From assembly GCA_022763315.1 (NCBI GenBank), contig JALEHA010000197.1:1-64000 (forward strand): a stretch of DNA of 64,000 nucleotides, read 5' to 3'. Source of the stretch: Algiphilus sp. Lineage in GTDB: Bacteria > Pseudomonadota > Gammaproteobacteria > Nevskiales > Nevskiaceae. Shown here one piece after another: positions 44,909-54,310 of the stretch. The notes under the pieces were generated by a model that did no database searches, was not told the origin of the DNA, and was given only the letters and a program-made list of their open reading frames with translations. Each line of letters starts with the position of its first letter. Position 1 is the first letter of the stretch. Position numbers and translations under genes: made by a program.

Positions 44909-45915
44909 GTCGATTTACTATCCGGTCCCTTGTGCCGGCAGACGATGAACAGGTTCTAGCGGTGACAACGACCGCTTTAGGGCCTGGCCCAGATGGTGCG
45001 CGAACACAGCAATGGTGGCAGTGGAAGCATCGGGACAACCCCTTCGGCGAAAGTCTTGTGCTCGGAGCGTTTGCTGGGGCACAGCTGGTCGGAGTTCGGG
45101 CTTTTCTCCGCTGGGACTTGCGGGATTCATCCGGTCACATCTTCCGCTGTGCGCGAGCCGTTGATACCGCGACCCACCCGGATTGGCAGGGTCAGGGCAT
45201 CTTTCGTGCTTTGACCCTGGCGGGCTTGGAGGAGTTGGCAGCGCAAGGCGTTTCCCAGGTATTCAACACGCCGAATGCAAAGAGTGGGGCGGGCTACTTG
45301 ACGATGGGTTGGAGGCCCATCACAACGTTGTACGCCGCGATTCGCCCCCAAGGAGTCTCGGGGCTGGCGAAGCTGGTGATGTCAGGTCAAGAGCAAAGGA
45401 AATCAAGCGCCTCGTCCGAAAGCTCCAGCTTGCGCACTGCGGGCGAAATGAGCCTCGAGCTCGCCGGTCAGCTCTCGGGTTTTCTGAAGGAACGCAGTGG
45501 CGAGCTGCAGACCGACTGGTGGCCGGAAGTTCTCTTGTGGCGGTTTGGCCAGTGTCCCGTTGCCGATTATCGTCTGGTCGAAGACGACGGCGCTCTCGCA
45601 GCGATCGTGCGCCTGAATCGGCGCAAGCGGTGGCGCGAGGCAGTGATCAGTCTGCTGAATCCGCGGTTGCGGTCGCCGATGGCGGCAATCCGGCGGATTC
45701 CGCGCGAGGAGCGCAAGCATGTGGACTATTGGGTGTGGCGCTCGGCGAATCCGCAGATGGGGTTTTGGGGGCACGCCGCGGCGGGCTTTTTGCGGCCGCC
45801 CATGGCGATCATGAATTTATATCATCGGCCTATGGCCCTGACGGACCATCAGCTTAGTCAGGTTCAGCAGCCCGACCATTGGTGCCTGGAGTTTGGTGAT
45901 CTTGAATTGCTTTGA
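44905..45915 (+). CDS. GNAT-type acetyltransferase (336 aa)
   Basis: The GNAT core lies at residues 1-140: RFTIRSLVPADDEQVLAV, then DTATHPDWQGQGIFRALTL (about 80-98), the acetyl-CoA loop. A C-terminal half of about 190 residues, with ELQTDWWPEVLLWRF, matches the longer form of this family found in polysaccharide loci. The GTG at 44905 is chosen because the GNAT fold begins there and it overlaps the deacetylase stop; the frame stays open upstream without homology. A deacetylase and an acyltransferase side by side suggest replacement of one N-acyl group by another. Confidence 0.75.
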   Translation: MSRFTIRSLVPADDEQVLAVTTTALGPGPDGARTQQWWQWKHRDNPFGESLVLGAFAGAQLVGVRAFLRWDLRDSSGHIFRCARAVDTATHPDWQGQGIFRALTLAGLEELAAQGVSQVFNTPNAKSGAGYLTMGWRPITTLYAAIRPQGVSGLAKLVMSGQEQRKSSASSESSSLRTAGEMSLELAGQLSGFLKERSGELQTDWWPEVLLWRFGQCPVADYRLVEDDGALAAIVRLNRRKRWREAVISLLNPRLRSPMAAIRRIPREERKHVDYWVWRSANPQMGFWGHAAAGFLRPPMAIMNLYHRPMALTDHQLSQVQQPDHWCLEFGDLELL

Positions 45916-45945
45916 GGCCAGAACAGGCCGAAGTTCGAGTTCGTC

Positions 45946-47067
45946 GTGAGAATCTTGTACCTCATTAAAGGGCTGGGCCTGGGGGGTGCGGAAAAGCATG
46001 TTGCGCAGTGCGCCCTGGCCTGGCAGCGGCAGGGGGCGGAGGTGCGCGTGGCCTACGTGCTGCCCTGGAAGGATGCCTGGGCCCGTCGGCTGGCGTCGCA
46101 GGGCGTGGCCGTCGTCTGCCTAGCGCCGCGCGGAGCGTGGCCGCTGGCCATGCTCTGGCACTACTGGCGGCTGATGAAGGACTTTCGGCCTCAGCTCGTG
46201 CATGCGCATCTCCCGCTGACGGCTTTGCTGGCTCGAATATTCAAGCCTTTGGGGCGATATCGGCTGGTCTATACGGAGCACAACGAACTGCCACGGTTGC
46301 ATCCGCTGACGCGCACAATTCACCGCTGGTCACACCGTCTGGACGATGCCGCAATTAGTTGCTCCGCCGCTGTGGCGAGATCGCTTCCGTGGCCTTCCAC
46401 GATCATTGACAACGGCATTGCTCTGTCGCCGCCTCCACTTGACGGGCTCGGCCTTAGACGGTCTTTAGGTTTTTCGGCTCGTGCTGTTGTTGTGATTTGC
46501 GTCGCGAACATGACGCCCAAGAAGAACCACGGTCTGCTGTTGCGCGCCTTCAATCAGGCTGTGCTGGAAATGGATGAGCAAGTGGATCTGCAACTCGTAC
46601 TGGTAGGCCAGGATGCTACCGAAGGGTCAGCGGTCAGAGCGTTGGCGGGTAGCTTGTCCTCCTCGGAGCGAATCCACTTCTTTGGGCCTCACCCAGCCGC
46701 CGAGAGCTTGCTGCCGGATGCCGATATTTTTTGCCTTTCATCCAATCAAGAGGGCCTGCCAATTTCGTTATTGGAGGCCATGGCCGCCGGGTTGCCGTCG
46801 GTCGTGACGTGCGCAGGTGAAATGGGACGGGTCGTTGGGGAAGATTGCGGTTTGGTGGTGCCCGTTGGCGATGAGGCCGCATTGGCAATCGCATTGACGG
46901 AACTCGCCGGGGATGAGTGTCGGCGCGTTACCCTGGGCAAGCGCGGCCGAGAGAAAGTGCAAGAATGTTATTCAGAATCGACGATGCTGGAATCATTGGC
47001 CGAGGTCTACCGCAATGCTCTTGGGCGCGCGGCTGCAAGCACCATGTATGACGACAATTTGCCTTGA
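45946..47067 (+). CDS. Family 4 glycosyltransferase (373 aa)
   Basis: LYLIKGLGLGGAEKHVAQCA (residues 4-23) is the classical opening of EPS GT4 enzymes. CVANMTPKKNHGLLLRAFNQ (about 186-205) opens the donor half, and FCLSSNQEGLPISLLEAMAA (about 263-282) holds the E-x7-E motif. The start is GTG. It lies 30 bp after the GNAT gene in the same transcription unit. Confidence 0.88.
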   Translation: MRILYLIKGLGLGGAEKHVAQCALAWQRQGAEVRVAYVLPWKDAWARRLASQGVAVVCLAPRGAWPLAMLWHYWRLMKDFRPQLVHAHLPLTALLARIFKPLGRYRLVYTEHNELPRLHPLTRTIHRWSHRLDDAAISCSAAVARSLPWPSTIIDNGIALSPPPLDGLGLRRSLGFSARAVVVICVANMTPKKNHGLLLRAFNQAVLEMDEQVDLQLVLVGQDATEGSAVRALAGSLSSSERIHFFGPHPAAESLLPDADIFCLSSNQEGLPISLLEAMAAGLPSVVTCAGEMGRVVGEDCGLVVPVGDEAALAIALTELAGDECRRVTLGKRGREKVQECYSESTMLESLAEVYRNALGRAAASTMYDDNLP

Positions 47068-47179
47068 TGGTTGGTAGCCAACGGCTTGATTTCTTTGCGT
47101 CAATCGACGGTGACTTGCCTGTCGCCAGCGTGTCGATCTTGTAGAAGACCTGCCTGCATTCAGAGTGCGTAGGACAAAC

Positions 47180-48202
47180 TTGAATAACTGGGTGCTTATT
47201 GCCGGTGGAGCGGGCTACATCGGCAGTCATACTGCGATCAGTCTGGTCGAAAACGGCTATCGGCCTGTCGTGATCGACAACATGTGTAACAGCAGCCCCG
47301 AGTCGATCAGACGGGTTGAGTCGATCACAGGTATCGAGGTGCCGCTGATACAGGCGGACCTGCGGGATTCAGCCGCGGTACGCGCAGTCTTTGATCGATA
47401 TGCGCCGAGCGCGGTCATTCATTTTGCGGGCCTGAAAGCGGTGGGGGAGTCTGTTGAGAGGCCGCTGGCCTACTACGACTGCAACCTGGGGGCGAGTTTT
47501 TCGCTCTTCGACGAGATGTTGCGGGCCGGTTGCCATTCGCTGGTATTCAGCTCCAGTGCCACGATCTATGGCGAGCCGCAGCAGCTGCCGTTGACGGAGT
47601 CGCATCCGATCCGGCCGACGAATCCCTACGGCCACGGCAAGGCGATGATTGAGCAGATCATTATGGACCTTGGGCGTGCTCGGCCAGACATCCGCGCGTT
47701 CAATCTGCGCTACTTCAATCCGGTGGGGGCTCACCCCAGCGGCTTGATTGGCGAAGACCCTTCGGGGATCCCGAATAACCTCATGCCTTTTGTCTCGAAG
47801 GTGGCGGTTGGGCGATTGCCTCGCTTGCAGGTGTTCGGCAGCGATTGGCCCACGCCCGACGGTTCAGGGGTACGCGACTACATTCACGTGATGGATCTGG
47901 CTGAGGCACATGTGGCAGCAGTTCGTGCCTTGCCCGGTCAGAACGGGGTGAGGGCTGTGAACATCGGGACCGGGCGTGGTACCAGCGTGCTGGAACTCGT
48001 AGCGGCCTTCTCCGCTGCAGCCGGCCAAGAGGTGCCTTGGGAAGTTGCGCCGCGTAGGGCAGGGGACATCGCTCGCTGCTACGCGGATCCTGCCCTTGCA
48101 CGAAATTTGCTTGGCTGGTCCGCCCGGCGGTCTTTGGCCGATATGTGCGAGGATACCTGGCGATGGCAATCCCGAAACCCTGATGGTTACGGCGAGGCGT
48201 AG
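47180..48202 (+). CDS. galE: UDP-glucose / UDP-N-acetylglucosamine 4-epimerase, GalE (340 aa)
   Basis: An extended SDR: VLIAGGAGYIGSHTAISL (residues 5-22) binds NAD, SSSATIYGEPQQLPLTES (about 119-136) and NPYGHGKAMIEQI with the catalytic Tyr and Lys (about 145-157). It matches GalE over the full length. It supplies UDP-galactose and/or UDP-GalNAc. The TTG at 47180 is preferred because AGGA lies 6 bases upstream; a GTG at 47165 is possible. It precedes PglA/C/D/E-like genes, the order seen for the epimerase in the Campylobacter pgl locus. Confidence 0.92.
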   Translation: MNNWVLIAGGAGYIGSHTAISLVENGYRPVVIDNMCNSSPESIRRVESITGIEVPLIQADLRDSAAVRAVFDRYAPSAVIHFAGLKAVGESVERPLAYYDCNLGASFSLFDEMLRAGCHSLVFSSSATIYGEPQQLPLTESHPIRPTNPYGHGKAMIEQIIMDLGRARPDIRAFNLRYFNPVGAHPSGLIGEDPSGIPNNLMPFVSKVAVGRLPRLQVFGSDWPTPDGSGVRDYIHVMDLAEAHVAAVRALPGQNGVRAVNIGTGRGTSVLELVAAFSAAAGQEVPWEVAPRRAGDIARCYADPALARNLLGWSARRSLADMCEDTWRWQSRNPDGYGEA

Positions 48203-48209
48203 CCATTCA

Positions 48210-49391
48210 ATGACGACGCTGTCCAGTGACTCGGCATCGAATGCGCCCGTGTTGGTTGTCGGAGCGTACGCGCCGTCGCTGATCAATTTCCGCGGTGATC
48301 TGTTGCGCGCATTGGCGGTCCGTTGCGCGGTTGTGGCAGCGTCCGAGCCGGCTGATGCGGCGGTTTTGCATTGCCTCCAGGCGGATGGAATTGCCCATCA
48401 AGCCTATCCGGTGGCGCGGAACAGCACCAATCCGCTGGCGGACCTGCAAACGCTCAAGGGCTTGCGCAGGCTGATTGCCACGGTCCGGCCTGCTGTGGTC
48501 CTGGCGTATACGGTCAAGCCCATCATCTGGGGGGGGCTTGCCTTGCGCCTTCAGCCCCGGTCAATGAGGCGAGTTCGATTTGTGGCCCTGGTCACGGGTC
48601 TTGGGTACAGCTTCGAAAGCCGTGCGGGCTGGCGGCGCTATTTGCAGGCGCTCGTAGTAGGGCTTTATCGCCTGTCCTTGCGCCGTGCAGATGCGGTGGT
48701 TTTTCAGAATCGCGATAACCGCGATGAGTTCATCCGTCGGCGGCTGGTGCCTCGGGAGCGGGCGCATGTGGTGGCAGGGTCTGGTATCGATGTGCAACGA
48801 TTTGCCTTTTCGCCTATATCCACTCCGGAGTCTGGGCGGCTGCGATTCTTGCTGATTGCGCGTCTGCTCGGGGAGAAGGGAATTCGGGAATACGCTGAGG
48901 CCGCGCGAAAGGTCCGTACACGTTTTCCTGATTCTCAGTTTGATCTAATTGGGCCCCTAGACCCGTCTCCGGACGGGCTTTCTGCATACGAAGTTGGGAG
49001 CTGGCCCGACGTCAACTATCTTGGTTCAATGGACGACGTGCGCCCAGCGATTTGCGCTTGCCATGTCTATGTGTTGCCGAGTTATCACGAGGGCATGCCG
49101 CGGACGGTGCTTGAAGCGATGGCCATCGGCCGCCCTATATTGACCACTGATGTTTCGGGCTGTCGAGAGACTGTTGAGCCGGGTCGCAACGGTTGGTTGG
49201 TAGGAAAAGCGAACGCTGATGACTTGGCTGAGCGAATGATCTGGTTTATCGAGAATCCAGACTGCCTTCCGGACATGGGCAAGGTGAGTCGGCAGCTGGC
49301 CGAAGATCGCTTCGACGTGCACAAGGTGAACGCAGACATGCTGCGAATCATGTGTATTGCCGACGGAGAGCAGCGGGTCGCCGAATGCTAA
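48210..49391 (+). CDS. PglA-like family 4 glycosyltransferase (393 aa)
   Basis: VVLAYTVKPIIWGGLALRL (about residues 95-113) followed by LVTGLGYSFE (about 127-136) is the pattern of PglA/CapM-type enzymes that act directly after the initiating sugar. LIARLLGEKGIREYAEAARK (about 220-239) and VLPSYHEGMPRTVLEAMAIG (about 288-307) form the donor half. It probably adds GalNAc or a related sugar to undecaprenyl-diphospho-bacillosamine. It overlaps the initiating transferase gene by 7 bp. Confidence 0.85.
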   Translation: MTTLSSDSASNAPVLVVGAYAPSLINFRGDLLRALAVRCAVVAASEPADAAVLHCLQADGIAHQAYPVARNSTNPLADLQTLKGLRRLIATVRPAVVLAYTVKPIIWGGLALRLQPRSMRRVRFVALVTGLGYSFESRAGWRRYLQALVVGLYRLSLRRADAVVFQNRDNRDEFIRRRLVPRERAHVVAGSGIDVQRFAFSPISTPESGRLRFLLIARLLGEKGIREYAEAARKVRTRFPDSQFDLIGPLDPSPDGLSAYEVGSWPDVNYLGSMDDVRPAICACHVYVLPSYHEGMPRTVLEAMAIGRPILTTDVSGCRETVEPGRNGWLVGKANADDLAERMIWFIENPDCLPDMGKVSRQLAEDRFDVHKVNADMLRIMCIADGEQRVAEC

Positions 49392-50005
49392 AGCGGTCGA
49401 TGGATATCTTAGCTGCCACGGTGGGTCTATTTGTCCTAGCGATGCCCATGATATTGCTCGCGGTTCTCGTTCGGCGGGGTATCGGCTCGCCCATCCTGTT
49501 TCGGCAGCAGCGCCCGGGGCTTGGCGGACGGCCGTTTGAATTGATCAAGTTCCGCACGATGACGAATGCGCGGGATGCCGAGGGTCGTTTACTGCCTGAC
49601 GAACAGCGGCTGACGGCCCTGGGCAAGTTCTTGCGATCCACTAGTCTGGACGAGCTGCCCGGCCTGTGGAACGTGCTGCGAGGAGACTTGAGCCTTGTCG
49701 GCCCGCGACCGCTGTTGATGGAGTACCTCCCACTTTACACTCCGGAACAGGCGCGGCGGCAAGAGGTCAGGCCCGGCATCACTGGGTGGGCGCAAGTCAA
49801 CGGCCGTAATGCGCTGAGCTGGGAGGAAAAGTTTGCACTGGATGTCTGGTATGTGGATAACGGGTCCATCTGGTTGGATATCAAGATTTTGCTGTTGACG
49901 ATCAAGAAGGTCGTGTTGCGGGAGGGCATCAGTGCCGAAGGGGAAGCGACGATGCCGCGCTTTGAGGGCTCCAGTCAGTCTGCGTCAAAGGGCACGCCCG
50001 AATGA
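49385..50005 (+). CDS. Initiating sugar-phosphate transferase, PglC-like (206 aa)
   Basis: The small form of the polyprenyl-phosphate sugar-1-phosphate transferase family. It has a membrane-anchoring helix at residues 5-30, then FELIKFRTMTNARD (about 55-68), the catalytic region SLDELPGLWNVLRGDLSLVG (about 85-105), PRPLLMEYLPLY and RPGITGWAQVNGRN (about 125-138). It moves a sugar phosphate from UDP-sugar to undecaprenyl phosphate and starts the repeat unit. The start at 49385 is where the family begins. The acetyltransferase and aminotransferase next to it suggest UDP-diacetylbacillosamine as donor. Confidence 0.92.
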   Translation: MLKRSMDILAATVGLFVLAMPMILLAVLVRRGIGSPILFRQQRPGLGGRPFELIKFRTMTNARDAEGRLLPDEQRLTALGKFLRSTSLDELPGLWNVLRGDLSLVGPRPLLMEYLPLYTPEQARRQEVRPGITGWAQVNGRNALSWEEKFALDVWYVDNGSIWLDIKILLLTIKKVVLREGISAEGEATMPRFEGSSQSASKGTPE

Positions 50006-50664
50006 GCAGAACGCTTGCTGTGTTTGGCGCCAGTGGTTGTGGTCGTGGAGTGATGCCCTTGGTTGGTGGGCAATGCGGTGTTGTTGACGATTGCGAGCGG
50101 GTTTTTGTCGACGATGCGCCGTCTACTGAGTTCGTCAATGGGTATCGTGTGTTGAGCTATGAGCAATGGCTAAGTGAAGGGGCTGAGAATCGTCAAATAA
50201 CCCTCGCCATCGCTGACGGGTTCGTTCGAGAACGGTTGGCGCACCGCTGTAAACGCGATGGGGTCGGTTTCTTCCAGGTCCGCGCTTCCAATGTGGTCGA
50301 GTTGGATGACGTCCAAATCGGTGAGGGTGCCATCCTGTGCCCGTTTGTGACGCTTACGAGCAACATCCGCATCGGTCGACATTTTCATGCGAATTTGTAC
50401 AGTTATGTGGAACACGACTGTGTCATTGGCGATTACGTCACTTTTGCACCTGCGGTCAGGTGCAATGGCAATGTGGTTATCGAGGATCACGCGTATATCG
50501 GAGCAGGCGCGATTCTTCGTCAAGGGAGACCGGGTGAACCCTTAGTTATCGGGCGCGGCGCTGTGGTGGGTATGGGTGCCGTTGTGACGAAATCGGTCCC
50601 GGAGGGCGCTACCGTGGTCGGCAATCCTGCTCGGGTGCTTGACCGGTCAGACGCTGGGTCTTAG
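50002..50664 (+). CDS. PglD/NeuD-like sugar N/O-acetyltransferase (220 aa)
   Basis: An N-terminal Rossmann-like domain (TLAVFGASGCGRGVMPLV, residues 4-21) and a C-terminal left-handed beta helix (about 95-210; VQIGEGAILCPFVTL, IEDHAYIGAGAILRQG, VVTKSVPEGATVVGNPARVL) are the PglD/NeuD layout. His in SYVEHDCVIGD (about 130-140) fits the catalytic base. Flanked by the initiating transferase and an aminotransferase, it likely N-acetylates a UDP-4-amino sugar to UDP-diacetylbacillosamine. It overlaps the transferase gene by 4 bp. Confidence 0.88.
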   Translation: MSRTLAVFGASGCGRGVMPLVGGQCGVVDDCERVFVDDAPSTEFVNGYRVLSYEQWLSEGAENRQITLAIADGFVRERLAHRCKRDGVGFFQVRASNVVELDDVQIGEGAILCPFVTLTSNIRIGRHFHANLYSYVEHDCVIGDYVTFAPAVRCNGNVVIEDHAYIGAGAILRQGRPGEPLVIGRGAVVGMGAVVTKSVPEGATVVGNPARVLDRSDAGS

Positions 50665-50709
50665 TCGTTCCGTGATAACAGAACGCTTTCACTACATGCG
50701 AAGAGCTAG

Positions 50710-51885
50710 ATGATGATCGCGAGTTTTTCCGCCTGGCCTAGCTATACGGAAGAAGAAGCAGACGCCATCCAAAGGGTGCTGATGTCCAATCGGGTGAATT
50801 ATTGGACCGGTACTGAAGGCAGAGAATTCGAGAAAGAATTTGCGGCCTGGGCAGGCACCGCGCATGCGATCGCCGTTGCAAATGGCACCGTCGCTTTGGA
50901 CTTGGCGCTTCAAGGTTTGGGCATAGGGCCTGGAGATGAGGTTATCGTCACCCCACGGACCTTTCTGGCGTCAGTGTCATGCGTGGTCACGGCTGGAGCG
51001 AAGCCTGTTTTTGCCGATGTGGATCTGGACAGTGGCAACCTGACGGCGGAGAGTATTAGCGCGGTTATCACTACCCGAACCAAGGCTGTGATCTGTGTGC
51101 ATTTGGCCGGCTGGCCGTGTGACATGGACCCGATCATGGCGCTGGCCGAACAGCATGGTTTGTACGTGATTGAGGATTGCGCCCAAGCCCACGGGGCGAT
51201 GTACAAGGGGCGCAGCGTAGGCAGCATCGGCCATGTGGGTGCGTGGAGTTTCTGTCAGGACAAGATCATGACCACAGGGGGTGAGGGTGGCATGGTCACG
51301 ACGAACGACAATGCGTTGTGGTCACGGATGTGGAGTCATAAAGATCACGGCAAGAGTTGGGAGGCGGTTTATGAGCGACCGCATACGCCGGGCTTTCGCT
51401 GGCTTCACGAGAGTTTCGGAACGAATTGGCGGATGACCGAGATGCAGGCGGCTATAGGGCGCATCCAGCTAAGCCGCATGCCAGGTTGGCATTCAGCGAG
51501 ATTGGACAATGCCCGGCGGATTTGGGGTTGCGCTCGTTCTTTGCCTGGTTTGCGGGTGCCCGAAATGCCCGACTGGGCCGAGCACGCTGCTTACAAGTGC
51601 TATGTGTTCGTTGAGCCTGCACAGCTCGTCGAGGGCTGGGATCGGGACAGCATTGCCGCGGAGATCCAGGGCCAGGGTGTACCTTGTATGCAGGGCTCAT
51701 GCTCGGAGGTCTATCTGGAGAAGGCGTTCGACGGCACAGGGTGGCGGCCTTCGCAGCGCTTGCCTGTCGCCAAAGAACTTGGCGAAACGTCATTGATGTT
51801 TCTCGTTCATCCAACACTTCAAGAGGCTGAAGTGCAAAAGACCTGCGACGTGCTACAGAAGGTGGGAGGCCTAGCCAGCGCCTGA
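50710..51885 (+). CDS. DegT/DnrJ-type aminotransferase, PglE-like (391 aa)
   Basis: A PLP-dependent sugar aminotransferase: GTVALDLALQGLGIGPGDEV (about residues 58-77), VIEDCAQAHGA (about 156-166), the PLP Lys in WSFCQDKIMTTGGEGGMV (about 179-196) and NWRMTEMQAAIGRIQL (about 239-254). It should aminate the 4-keto sugar made by the WbpM/PglF-type dehydratase at 12212. It is distinct from pseC. Last gene of the long plus-strand EPS transcription unit, 25 bp before a terminator. Confidence 0.88.
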   Translation: MMIASFSAWPSYTEEEADAIQRVLMSNRVNYWTGTEGREFEKEFAAWAGTAHAIAVANGTVALDLALQGLGIGPGDEVIVTPRTFLASVSCVVTAGAKPVFADVDLDSGNLTAESISAVITTRTKAVICVHLAGWPCDMDPIMALAEQHGLYVIEDCAQAHGAMYKGRSVGSIGHVGAWSFCQDKIMTTGGEGGMVTTNDNALWSRMWSHKDHGKSWEAVYERPHTPGFRWLHESFGTNWRMTEMQAAIGRIQLSRMPGWHSARLDNARRIWGCARSLPGLRVPEMPDWAEHAAYKCYVFVEPAQLVEGWDRDSIAAEIQGQGVPCMQGSCSEVYLEKAFDGTGWRPSQRLPVAKELGETSLMFLVHPTLQEAEVQKTCDVLQKVGGLASA

Positions 51886-51909
51886 ATCGGGTGTATTCCG
51901 ATTGGTAAA

Positions 51910-51933
51910 GGGTCAGCCACGCTGGCCCTTTTT
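51910..51933. terminator. Bidirectional terminator between the EPS operon and wzc
   Basis: GGGTCAGC-CAC-GCTGGCCC forms an 8-bp stem (one G-T pair), followed by TTTTT on the plus strand and preceded by AAA, so it can also end minus-strand transcription from wzc. It lies between convergent genes. Confidence 0.88.
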
Positions 51934-54208
51934 ACTTTGTGGCGCTGGCATAGGTATACGTGTACCCATAGCGGTAGCCGTAGTGGCTGCCGTAGCGTTT
52001 TGAGGTACGGCCCACCATATTGAACACTATGCCTCTCACGGATACGCCGGCCTGTTGGAGACGTTGCAAGGTGTCGCGCACAACAGGTTTTGGATGTTCA
52101 CCCTCTTTGAGGAGGAGTAGCGTTGAGCCACTCAAGCGTCCGATGATTGCAGCGTCAGTCACCGCCAGGGCAGGCGGTGTGTCGATAACGATGTAGTCGA
52201 AGCGTTGCTTGAGCTGGTCGAGTAGCTCTGCAAATTGGGCACTCATGAGCAACTCACTGGGATTAGGCGGGATCGTTCCGGTCGAGAGAAAATAAAAGGA
52301 ATTGCTCGTACCTATGCCGTGTAGAGAGTCGGAGAGCGCGGCATCCTGTGAGATACAGTCAGACAGCCCTGGGCTTCGAGGAACAGAGAGCTGCTTGTGC
52401 AAGTGACCGCGACGCATATCTGCGTCAATCACCAGGATGCGTTTTCCTGCCTGTGCTAGCGTTGCCGCAAAGTTCAACGTGACAAAGGACTTGCCAAGAT
52501 TGGGGCTTGGACCGGTGAAAGTGATGACGCGGTCTTCGGCGTCGAGCATCGCGAAATGCAGTGCGGTGCGCAGGCTGCGCAAGCTCTCCGCGCAGACATC
52601 CTGAGGTTCAGCGCTGGCAAGGATGAAGTCTTCTCCCTTATCTGGGGCTGATTTCCGATCTTTGCGGAGACGGCGTTCGGTTTGACTGAACGGTACTGAC
52701 GCGAGTGTTGGTAGTCCGAATTCCTTCTCTACTTGCCCAGGCTCGATGACGGAGCGCTGAAGCATCCATCGCAGGAAGACGAATCCAAGGCCGAGTGCGG
52801 CGCCCAAGGCCAGCGCCATGCCGATCATTCGTTTTCGGTCGGGTTCGGATGCACCAAGCGGGACGACAGCCTCATCGACGATGCGGACATTGCCAACTGT
52901 GCCAGCGCGGGCAATCTGCAATTCTTGTGCGGTGTTCAGCAGCGACGTATACAGCTGGGTCGTGACCTCCACGTCGCGTTTCAACCGGAGCAACTCTTGC
53001 TGTGTTTCAGGTAAGCCCTCAATTTCCGACCGCACGGTGCTCAATTCATTGCGCACGCTCGCAATACGCCGGTCGATCGTTTGAACTTGCGGGTGGTTCT
53101 CCTTGTAGATCCGTAAAAGGTCTTCTTTACGCTGTTTCAGCTCCAGTTGGCGCTGTTCAAGCTCCACACTCTTCTGCAGGACAATGTTTGTCTCCTGCGT
53201 GAGGTCGGCTGAGCCCTCTTCCGAAAGGAACGCGTTGAGCTTGCTTTCTGCCGCTCGCAACCGGCTGCGTACATCAGGCAGCTGGGACCTTACAAATTGG
53301 AGGGTTTGTTCTGCTTCTTCTGATTGCCGTTCAACGTTTTGACGTTGATAGGCTTCGACGACTCGGTTAACCTGCCGAGCGGCCGACTCAGGATTGCCGG
53401 TTTCGACTTGGACTTTGAGTACAGCACTGCCTCCTCCCTGCTCTGAAACAGAGAGCGAGCTCTTTAGTGCTCCAATAGCTTGCTGGCGATGGATTCGCCG
53501 CAGCCAGAATTGCGTGCCTGGCCTCGCCTGCAGTTCTCTGATGAATAACTCGATGGTACCTTCAGGGAGGTTGACTGACACGGTTTCCCCAACGGTCAGA
53601 TCTCTCGCAAGTGGTTTGCCATTAGCGAGCGCCAACGAGAACTTTCCCTCGTTGCCGGTTGTAACGAGGAGCTGTTGTCCAAGAAGCGGTTTCGGCACGT
53701 TGAGGCGCGATACGGCAATGGACTCGCCACCCCATGCGTAGTGCGTAAGCTCGAGCGGCGGCTCTCTGAATGTACCTTCCGGGCCTCGGTAGTCGCGGGC
53801 GATTGCATCTCCGACGAGCGGGTAGTGAAGTGGGCCCGCTTGCACGGTCAGGTTGAGATCATCCACCACATTGCCAAGCACTTTCCGGCTCCGAAGAAGC
53901 TGGAGCTCGGTAGCGACTGGGCTCTCTCGGCCTAGCATGCCAGTCACATCTTCGCCGAGGACAGCGCGTGAGCGGTTCTCGTCCTTCTCAACCTGGACAA
54001 GGGCATCAGCCACGTAGCGTGGTTCAGTGGTCCAGGCGACGAAGTAACCGATAGCGCCTGCCAGCAACGTAAATGCCAGAATCCACCAACGCCCGCCAGA
54101 TAGGACGGCAAGTATTTCCCCTAGATCTGGGCCCCCATCATCATTTTCTGCATCGCGGTCGAGATACAGATCATCGTAGGAGCGGGGGTCAGCGGGTTCG
54201 TTGGTCAT
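51932..54208 (-). CDS. wzc: Wzc-type polysaccharide co-polymerase / BY tyrosine autokinase (758 aa)
   Basis: An inner-membrane protein that controls chain length and drives export. The N-terminal Wzz domain begins after an acidic stretch, with a first transmembrane helix at about residues 40-57, a periplasmic coiled-coil region (about 290-430, rich in E, Q and R) and a second helix at about 470-490. The cytoplasmic kinase has Walker A TFTGPSPNLGKSFVTLNFA (about 558-576), Walker A' ILVIDADMRRGHLHK (about 588-602) and Walker B IVIDTPPAL. The C terminus has a Tyr cluster (YGSHYGYRYGYTYTY), the autophosphorylation site. It is transcribed toward the EPS operon and separated from it by the shared terminator. 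Confidence 0.95.
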   Translation of the reverse strand: MTNEPADPRSYDDLYLDRDAENDDGGPDLGEILAVLSGGRWWILAFTLLAGAIGYFVAWTTEPRYVADALVQVEKDENRSRAVLGEDVTGMLGRESPVATELQLLRSRKVLGNVVDDLNLTVQAGPLHYPLVGDAIARDYRGPEGTFREPPLELTHYAWGGESIAVSRLNVPKPLLGQQLLVTTGNEGKFSLALANGKPLARDLTVGETVSVNLPEGTIELFIRELQARPGTQFWLRRIHRQQAIGALKSSLSVSEQGGGSAVLKVQVETGNPESAARQVNRVVEAYQRQNVERQSEEAEQTLQFVRSQLPDVRSRLRAAESKLNAFLSEEGSADLTQETNIVLQKSVELEQRQLELKQRKEDLLRIYKENHPQVQTIDRRIASVRNELSTVRSEIEGLPETQQELLRLKRDVEVTTQLYTSLLNTAQELQIARAGTVGNVRIVDEAVVPLGASEPDRKRMIGMALALGAALGLGFVFLRWMLQRSVIEPGQVEKEFGLPTLASVPFSQTERRLRKDRKSAPDKGEDFILASAEPQDVCAESLRSLRTALHFAMLDAEDRVITFTGPSPNLGKSFVTLNFAATLAQAGKRILVIDADMRRGHLHKQLSVPRSPGLSDCISQDAALSDSLHGIGTSNSFYFLSTGTIPPNPSELLMSAQFAELLDQLKQRFDYIVIDTPPALAVTDAAIIGRLSGSTLLLLKEGEHPKPVVRDTLQRLQQAGVSVRGIVFNMVGRTSKRYGSHYGYRYGYTYTYASATK

Positions 54209-54310
54209 ACAGGTGCATCAGCTAAAGACTTGGATAGGCACTGGCCGTGTGCTGTGCGCGTAGCCGTTCCTGGTTGGCGCAGTGACACACGAATATTGGA
54301 GGCTTCTGAG

